This document shows positions 59,137 to 64,000 of a DNA stretch of 64,000 bases, piece by piece; position 1 is the stretch's first letter, and each line of letters opens with the position of its first letter. The DNA is taken from the NCBI GenBank assembly GCA_014654705.1, contig JACVZY010000071.1, forward strand, positions 93,439 to 157,438, written 5' to 3'. The DNA comes from Ignavibacteria bacterium. GTDB taxonomy: Bacteria > Bacteroidota > Ignavibacteria > Kapaibacteriales > UBA4661. A program made the translations under genes and the position numbers. A model generated the notes under the pieces. It was not told the origin of the DNA, did no database searches, and saw nothing but the letters and a program-made list of their open reading frames with translations.

Positions 59137-60138
59137 TTACTCCGACGGCATCACACACCCCATCACAACAGGTTTCTCCGGCAAAAGCTGCGAAAGCGTA
59201 TCAACGCTGCTTTCGGGCGCAATCACAATAAACCCAATACCAAGATTAAAGACATGGCGCATTTCCTCATCGGCAATATTGCCTTCGCGTTGAATAAGCG
59301 CAAAGAGCGGTGGCAGTTCCCATGCCGACCAATCTATTTCCAGACGCAAGTGCTTCGGTACGACGCGCTTCGTGTTGCCCACGATGCCGCCGCCCGTGAT
59401 GTGCGACAGCCCATGCACAAGTTCATGCGAATCAGGGCGCTGCAAAATCGGCTTGATGACAGGCAAATACGACGTATGCACCGCCAAAAGCGCCTCACTA
59501 AGCGTCATGCCAAGGTCGTCGAAATATTGTGTCGGCGAGAAGCGCGGAAAGAGGACGTTGCGGGCAAGCGAATAGCCGTTGGTGTGCAAGCCGCTTGAGC
59601 GCAAGCCGAGCAGCACATCGCCTTCTTGAACACTGTCGCCACGGAGCATTTTGGATTTTTCCACGACACCGACAATCGTTCCTGCTACATCGTATTCGCC
59701 TTCGCTGTACATGGAGGGCATTTCTGCTGTTTCGCCGCCAATAAGTGCACAACCATTTTCGCGGCAAGCCGTCGCAAAGCCCGTGATAACTTGTTCTGCC
59801 GTACCAACCGCTAACTTACCCGTTGCGAAATAATCCATGAAATAGAGCGGTGATGCGCCGCAGACGAGAATATCGTTCACACAATGATTCACGAGGCATT
59901 GCCCGACAGTATCGTGTTTGCCTGTCATAAAGGCAATTTTGAGCTTTGTGCCAACGCCGTCCACACTTGAAACCAAGACGGGATGTTCGTAGTCAGGAAA
60001 CCGCGCATCGAAGCACGCTCCGAAAAGCCCGATGTCCGTCAGAACGCTCGGCGTGAAGGTGGAACGAACAAGGGGTTTGATGCGGTCAACAAGCTCTTCG
60101 CCCGCTTCAATACTTACTCCGGATGATTTATAGTCCAT
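59137..60138 (-). CDS. purM: Phosphoribosylformylglycinamidine cyclo-ligase
   Basis: Purine synthesis enzyme (AIR synthetase), 333 residues. Hallmarks are complete: DYKSSGVSIEAGEELVDRIK, LVSSVDGVGTKLKIAF, NDILVCGASPLYFMDYFATGKL, ALIGGETAEMPSMY, LRSSGLHTNGYSLAR and SHITGGGIVGNTKRV. It is a lone pur gene here; its neighbours are unrelated. A heptamer-repeat tract lies 12 bases upstream of the ATG. Confidence 0.97.
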   Translation of the reverse strand: MDYKSSGVSIEAGEELVDRIKPLVRSTFTPSVLTDIGLFGACFDARFPDYEHPVLVSSVDGVGTKLKIAFMTGKHDTVGQCLVNHCVNDILVCGASPLYFMDYFATGKLAVGTAEQVITGFATACRENGCALIGGETAEMPSMYSEGEYDVAGTIVGVVEKSKMLRGDSVQEGDVLLGLRSSGLHTNGYSLARNVLFPRFSPTQYFDDLGMTLSEALLAVHTSYLPVIKPILQRPDSHELVHGLSHITGGGIVGNTKRVVPKHLRLEIDWSAWELPPLFALIQREGNIADEEMRHVFNLGIGFIVIAPESSVDTLSQLLPEKPVVMGCVMPSE

Positions 60139-60150
60139 CGGTCAGTTGCA

Positions 60151-60185
60151 AATTACGAATGAGGAATGAGGAATTACGAATTGCG
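60151..60185. repeat. Second heptamer repeat tract upstream of purM
   Basis: Five units in a row: AATTACG, AATGAGG, AATGAGG, AATTACG, AATTGCG. It fills most of the 55-base gap between purM and the SDR gene. Same family as the tract at 54302-54329. Confidence 0.7.
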
Positions 60186-60193
60186 AAGTCAAA

Positions 60194-60916
60194 TTATACC
60201 CGAAACCACGGTAGTGTTACGCGCATGAATTTTTGGATGTAGTTATTCGGCTCTTTCACCTCGCCCGTGTAGAGTTGGAGCGTGTAATCACCAATTTCTT
60301 CGGGGGTGATGGAAGATGCTGTTTTTTCACGTGTGGCTTGACGCGTGGCAATGTCAGCAATAAAAAGCTGATAGACATTCACATTAAAAGGGCGCATCTC
60401 TGTCGCAAACGCCTCTGCCATTTTCATTTGTGCTATTCCCGCAACTGCTACAATTTCTGACTTGCGCACCGGAACAACGCCGCCCGGACCTGCCATAAAA
60501 ATGTACGTGCCAGATTTTGCTTCTTGCATGGAGGGCAGCACAGCGCGGGCAAGATAGAAATGTGGATGCAAGTTGTTGTCAATGACTTCGTGCCAATCAT
60601 CGTTGCCTAATTCGGAAAGGCTTTTACCGCTCCACCAGCCGCCGAGCGAGGCGACGCACATATCGATTTTCCCGTGTTCCTCAAGTACATTCCGCACAAA
60701 CTCTTGTGCCCCGGCGAATGTACCGATATTTGCTTGGTAGGGAATAAGATTACCCGTTGTAATATCGCTTACGTAGCCTTGCAAGCCGTCTATACGGTTC
60801 AATGTCCGCGACGGAACAATAACCGTTGCGCCTTCCTCCAAGTGCTTCCGCACAATGCCTTCGCCAATATTGCCTGCGCCTCCGGCGACAATCGTGATTT
60901 TTTTGTTGAGTTTCAT
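60194..60916 (-). CDS. SDR-family protein lacking the catalytic Ser and Tyr
   Basis: Rossmann-fold protein of 240 residues of the short-chain dehydrogenase family. The NAD(P)-binding motif is VAGGAGNIGEG, and VIDNNLHPHFYLARAVLP matches the NNAG/Asn helix region. In the active-site region the expected Ser is replaced in FMAGPGGVVP, and the YxxxK position reads IAQMK: Lys is kept, Tyr is not. So normal oxidoreductase chemistry is doubtful; a binding or regulatory role is possible. Start is the ATG at 60916, 14 bases after the DUF3109 gene. Confidence 0.78.
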   Translation of the reverse strand: MKLNKKITIVAGGAGNIGEGIVRKHLEEGATVIVPSRTLNRIDGLQGYVSDITTGNLIPYQANIGTFAGAQEFVRNVLEEHGKIDMCVASLGGWWSGKSLSELGNDDWHEVIDNNLHPHFYLARAVLPSMQEAKSGTYIFMAGPGGVVPVRKSEIVAVAGIAQMKMAEAFATEMRPFNVNVYQLFIADIATRQATREKTASSITPEEIGDYTLQLYTGEVKEPNNYIQKFMRVTLPWFRV

Positions 60917-60930
60917 GGTAGAGAGAGGTT

Positions 60931-61506
60931 TTAGTGGGACTGAGACTGTTTTCTATCCTGAACAAGAATGTTGAGTTTTCCATACCATTCCTCACCGTAG
61001 GCGCGAATAAGCGCTTCCTTGACGGTTTCGGGAATATGAACATTCTGGCGAGCGCCGTGCTCAAGTGCCGGCTTACATTCGTCAAATGTATCGTAATAGA
61101 GATAATCGCCGTGAAAATCGGTAATGCGAACGGGAAATAAATGGCACGAAAGCGGCTTTCGGAATTCGTTTTGTCCCTCGAAATATGCTTTTTCAATGGC
61201 GCATTTTGCCACATCGCCTTCGTAATACACAAACACACAATCGGCATCATCAATGCAAACCGTCGTGTACTCGCCCGGAGCGCCTTCCCACGAGCCATGC
61301 TTGGCAATTTCAGCTTTAGAACGTTCTGAAAGGTATTTCGATGCGGGCTTGATAGAGTTTTCGAGCAGAGTAATCTCTTCATCCAGCAATGGTGCTCCCT
61401 GACCACCCTTGACGGTACAGCACGCGCCCTTGCACTTGCTGAGTTCGCATAAAAATGGTGTGTTTACGATATTTTCGTCAACAAGGATATTGTCTATCAG
61501 GAACAT
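60931..61506 (-). CDS. DUF3109 family Cys-cluster protein
   Basis: Cytoplasmic protein of 191 residues of the DUF3109 family, widespread in Bacteroidota. The conserved cysteines are visible: FLCELSKCKGACCTVKGGQGAPL near the N-terminus, then CVFVYYEGDVAKCAIEKAY, and RKPLSCHLFPVRI with DECKPAL. The arrangement resembles YkgJ-type (2Fe-2S or zinc) binding proteins. Function is unknown. It lies between a MerR-family gene (9 bases upstream) and the SDR gene, in one compact minus-strand unit. Confidence 0.82.
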   Translation of the reverse strand: MFLIDNILVDENIVNTPFLCELSKCKGACCTVKGGQGAPLLDEEITLLENSIKPASKYLSERSKAEIAKHGSWEGAPGEYTTVCIDDADCVFVYYEGDVAKCAIEKAYFEGQNEFRKPLSCHLFPVRITDFHGDYLYYDTFDECKPALEHGARQNVHIPETVKEALIRAYGEEWYGKLNILVQDRKQSQSH

Positions 61507-61515
61507 AGAAGCCGC

Positions 61516-62517
61516 TTAGATAGTGGTTTCGGTAGTATCGGTGGGGGGCAGCGAGTCATTGAGTTGGGTCGGCTCCAGCAAGTGTAGAATTTGACGCAGC
61601 GCATCACGTAAGTCAAGAAGTTCAGTACGGCTGAAGATAGCAGGGGGTCTGGCTTCGGGAGCCATGTGATTGTTTGCTTCGCTGGGAAGCAATGTGCCCG
61701 TCGTCGTCGATTCCGCCATTGGAAGCGGTTGTTCTGTTAGGATTTGCTCTTGGAGAACGGTATTGCCTACGGCTTCATTGCGAGCAACTGTTTCATTTGT
61801 TTCATTACGAATAATTTCTTCGCGAGGAACAATTTCTTCATTACGAAGAGTTTCTTCACTTGCGAGCGCTACTTCGCCGTCATGCAGCGTATCCGGCACG
61901 AGCGTTGGGATGGAGAGCAGTGCGGCGTTATCTGTCGTCATCGGCGCATACCATTCTGCTTGCATTGTCCGCGAAAAAGAATGTGTCTCGCCGTTTGCAG
62001 AAGGATTGGTTGCGGCAGGCGGTGTTTCCGCTTCCATTGTAGGTGTAGGCGCTGGCTGCGGATTTATTTCGGGATGCTGGAGCAATGATGCAGCGGCAAG
62101 TCCCTCGGTTAAATCTGCAATCCCGGTTGATTCCGCAATCTTATTGAGCCCCACAATGCCGTTCGATTCTGCTGTATCATTCGCAATCTCGCCACTCACC
62201 GCACCATTGAGGGGCATTTCTGTAAAATGCCCCTCTTGAGGTTGGCTTTCCTCGGAGGGTTTCGCATCGAATTGGATAGTTTTCAGATGCTCTTTTGCGC
62301 CGTCAATAGTAAAGCGCTTTATGCGCAACAACTGCTGAATAGTGCGGATAATCTGGATGTCTTTTTCGTTGTAAATTCTATTACCGGCACGGTTCTTCTG
62401 TGGGCGCAGCTGCTCAAACTCAGTTTCCCAGTAGCGCAGGACGTACTGCTCCTCGTCAACGAGATTGCTAACCTCGCTAATGGAGTAATAGAGACGTTTT
62501 ATGCCGGTTTGTTCCAC
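61516..62517 (-). CDS. MerR-family transcription regulator with long acidic tail
   Basis: MerR-type regulator of 333 residues, starting with GTG at 62517. The HTH is at about 10-80: YYSISEVSNLVDEEQYVLRYWETEF, LRPQKNRAGNRIYNEKDIQIIRTI. The remaining ~240 residues are low-complexity, rich in Glu, Ala, Asn and Thr, with internal near-repeats (EETLRNEEIVPREEIIRNET), and have no effector domain that I recognise. Target genes are not evident. Confidence 0.82.
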   Translation of the reverse strand: MEQTGIKRLYYSISEVSNLVDEEQYVLRYWETEFEQLRPQKNRAGNRIYNEKDIQIIRTIQQLLRIKRFTIDGAKEHLKTIQFDAKPSEESQPQEGHFTEMPLNGAVSGEIANDTAESNGIVGLNKIAESTGIADLTEGLAAASLLQHPEINPQPAPTPTMEAETPPAATNPSANGETHSFSRTMQAEWYAPMTTDNAALLSIPTLVPDTLHDGEVALASEETLRNEEIVPREEIIRNETNETVARNEAVGNTVLQEQILTEQPLPMAESTTTGTLLPSEANNHMAPEARPPAIFSRTELLDLRDALRQILHLLEPTQLNDSLPPTDTTETTI

Positions 62518-62643
62518 GCTGTTTGAGAAGGACAGTACAACATCTGGTGAGTGCCATCAATACAATGGACACGGAGGAAAATACGGCTTTCGTGTGTGAA
62601 ATTCAAATTATGCACAATAACTTACACTTGCACAACAAAAGAA

Positions 62644-62673
62644 AGCCGTCGCTCAAGGTCTGATGCGACGGCT
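62644..62673 (-). terminator. Intrinsic terminator of the rpoZ-like gene
   Basis: AGCCGTCGC (62644-62652) pairs exactly with GCGACGGCT (62665-62673). On the minus strand it lies 16 bases after the omega gene stop and is followed by TTTCTTTTGTTG, a typical Rho-independent arrangement. Confidence 0.82.
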
Positions 62674-62688
62674 ATAACGAGAGCGTCT

Positions 62689-63048
62689 TTACATTGGCGG
62701 CGGAAAATCTTGCGGCATCGGCTCATCTACACGGTAGAAGAGTTTCCGCTCAAAAATTTCGCGCATTGCAATAAAGGTCGGTTTCGGAATTTTGTCGAAT
62801 TCCTTGCTAATTTGCATTTGGTCGTAGTTGCCGTATTCGGTTTCGTCTTCGAGTGGGTCAATGTGCTGCATACGAGCTTGCAGCTGTTGTTTCACATCGT
62901 CGTTGATTTGGCGGGCGCGTAAGCCCATTGCAGTAATCGCCTCGTAAATACTGCCACGGTCGGACGAATCAAGACGGATTGCCACCGGATTGACAATGTA
63001 ATCTTTCATTGTCGAATCTTTTTTAGAATGCGAGTCTCTGGATGCCAT
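62689..63048 (-). CDS. rpoZ: RNA polymerase omega subunit (Rpb6-like)
   Basis: Small subunit that helps assemble RNA polymerase, 119 residues. It has the Bacteroidota/Chlorobi omega pattern: SIYEAITAMGLRARQINDDVKQQL, a connecting DPLEDETEYGNYDQMQ, then FDKIPKPTFIAMREIFERKLFYR. Length and order match the subfamily. A clear intrinsic terminator follows it, so it is not co-transcribed with the MerR gene. Confidence 0.82.
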   Translation of the reverse strand: MASRDSHSKKDSTMKDYIVNPVAIRLDSSDRGSIYEAITAMGLRARQINDDVKQQLQARMQHIDPLEDETEYGNYDQMQISKEFDKIPKPTFIAMREIFERKLFYRVDEPMPQDFPPPM

Positions 63049-63277
63049 GCAAAAATCCTGCAGCGAAAGTGAAAAGTTATTTTTGACGAACTACGAAGAT
63101 ACGATTTATTTGGAACTTACGCAAGAATGTCTGCACGCGAGAATGAGATAAAATTTTACCCGCAGAAAACCTCGTGCTTGCAGACCACCCACGCAAAAGT
63201 ACCTCACTCATCGTTGGTTAGTTGCCGAGAAGTCCGTACATTTGTGGCGAAATTTTTTTATCATTAATAGTACGTTC

Positions 63278-63925
63278 ATGGACGCTCTCACATCACTGTT
63301 CGATATTTTTCTGCACCTCGACAAGCACCTTGGCGAATTCATCAACGCATACGGTGCAACGACTTACGCAATTCTTTTTCTTGTCGTCTTTGCCGAAACA
63401 GGCTTGGTCATCGCACCTTTTCTGCCCGGCGATTCCCTTCTTTTTGCCGCAGGAGCGCTTGCAGCCGCCACCGGTGCTATGGATCCTGTGATGCTTGTGG
63501 TGATGCTTTCGATTGCGGCAATTATTGGTGATACGGTTAATTACTCCGTCGGTAAGGTGTTGGGTCTCAAAATTCTCCAGAAATTTCCGTTTATCAAGCA
63601 GGAGCATATCACCTACACCGAGCAGTTCTATGAGCGGCACGGTGGCAAGACGATTATTCTTGCTCGCTTTTTACCAATTGTCCGCACCTTTGCGCCTTTC
63701 GTGGCGGGTATCGGGACAATGAATTACAGCCGTTTTATTCTCTATAACGTAATTGGCGGCATCACATGGGTCGTGTCATTTATTTATTTGGGATTTTTCT
63801 TCGGGAATATTCCCGTAGTGAAGCGTAATTTCTCATTCGTTATTCTTGGTATTATTTTCGTTTCAGTGTTGCCGGGCGTGATAGAGTTTGTGCGGCATAG
63901 AATGAAAAAGACGACCAATTCGTAA
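63278..63925 (+). CDS. DedA/VTT-family membrane protein
   Basis: Inner-membrane protein of ~215 residues of the DedA family, recently linked to undecaprenyl-phosphate and lipid recycling. The pattern is complete: AETGLVIAPFLPGDSLLFAAGALAA, the IIGDTVNYSVGKVLG turn, FYERHGGKTIILARFLPIVRTFAPFVAGIGTMNY and a final membrane pair. Start is the ATG at 63278; the frame is open to a TTG at 63242. It stands divergent to rpoZ. Confidence 0.9.
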   Translation: MDALTSLFDIFLHLDKHLGEFINAYGATTYAILFLVVFAETGLVIAPFLPGDSLLFAAGALAAATGAMDPVMLVVMLSIAAIIGDTVNYSVGKVLGLKILQKFPFIKQEHITYTEQFYERHGGKTIILARFLPIVRTFAPFVAGIGTMNYSRFILYNVIGGITWVVSFIYLGFFFGNIPVVKRNFSFVILGIIFVSVLPGVIEFVRHRMKKTTNS

Positions 63926-64000
63926 GTCTTGAATTCAAGATTTCCCTTTCTCTGAACTTCTTTACCTGCGAAGGCTACTTTACCTATAAAGGCTACAATG

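Noticed and set aside
61670-62239. Plus-strand Ser/Val-rich open frame opposite the MerR gene tail
   Set aside because: The low-complexity tail of the MerR protein creates an open complementary frame; no start site or family support.
1-64000. CRISPR arrays, tRNA genes, IS elements or prophage
   Set aside because: I saw no regularly spaced direct repeats, no GGTTCGAATC-type T-arm sequences, no transposase or integrase, and no phage structural genes.

Overview
The window looks like a chromosomal segment from a member of the Bacteroidota/Chlorobiota (FCB) superphylum, possibly a Kapabacteria- or Ignavibacteria-like lineage. The evidence is two proteins ending in type IX secretion (Por/T9SS type A) sorting domains, a cysteine-free tRNA-guanine transglycosylase of the Bacteroidota kind, Bacteroidota-type families (DUF4249, DUF2911, DUF3109, LptE-like lipoprotein), ThyX as thymidylate synthase, several candidate promoters of the TTG/TAnnTTTG type, and weak or absent Shine-Dalgarno sites for most genes. 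The placement is inferred from gene content only. There are no rRNA or tRNA genes, no CRISPR array, no insertion sequence and no prophage that I can support; this is mostly ordinary, densely packed core genome.

Layout. 1-4.7 kb: the end of an MCE/Mla lipid transporter operon (ATPase, MCE protein, lipoprotein), a fused polyprenol/phytol-kinase-like plus DUF92 membrane protein, and tgt. 4.8-7.3 kb: a cyclase-family hydrolase, a channel-like membrane protein without a normal K+ filter, and an alpha/beta hydrolase. 7.4-13 kb: two tandem PpiC/SurA periplasmic chaperones and the K+ transporter Kup. 13-19 kb: DUF1801, thyX, a DtxR-type metal regulator, an LptE-like lipoprotein and two membrane-lipid/polysaccharide glycosyltransferases. 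19-25 kb: nth, convergent with a minus-strand series (ABC exporter, engB, mnmA, OmpA/PD40 protein). 25-31 kb: an amino acid permease preceded by a short ORF with a strong ribosome site, a DUF1800 protein and a NUDIX hydrolase. 30-33.4 kb: DUF4249 and RDD proteins, an AT-rich metalloprotease lipoprotein and a Cys-containing membrane protein. 33.6-40.6 kb: uvrA with a histone-like basic tail, a YfiR-like sensor protein coupled to a CHASE8-type histidine kinase, and an AlkD-like glycosylase. 40.7-48.3 kb: a MarR regulator with a perfect palindrome before it, a secreted BNR/sortilin-like T9SS cargo, a DAACS symporter, a TPR protein and an SMP-30 family protein. 48.3-52.9 kb: an ECF sigma/cupin anti-sigma pair behind a DUF2911 gene, a DUF3095 cyclase-like protein and an Omp85-like barrel. 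53-58 kb: a flippase, a GT9 glycosyltransferase, an MBL hydrolase, a membrane protein and a second T9SS cargo. 58-64 kb: a DUF2442-HTH protein, a small barrel, purM, an SDR with no catalytic Ser/Tyr, DUF3109, a MerR regulator, RNA polymerase omega and DedA.

Many genes serve the envelope: lipid trafficking (MCE), LPS or glycolipid export (LptE-like, GT2, GT28, GT9, flippase), outer-membrane protein folding (two PpiC proteins, barrel proteins) and T9SS cargo. The items most worth a second look are the YfiR/histidine-kinase pair, the uvrA tail, the double-kinase-like DUF92 fusion, the RskA-like/cupin anti-sigma factor, the MarR operator, the leader ORF before the permease, and enzymes that have lost their family's signature residues.
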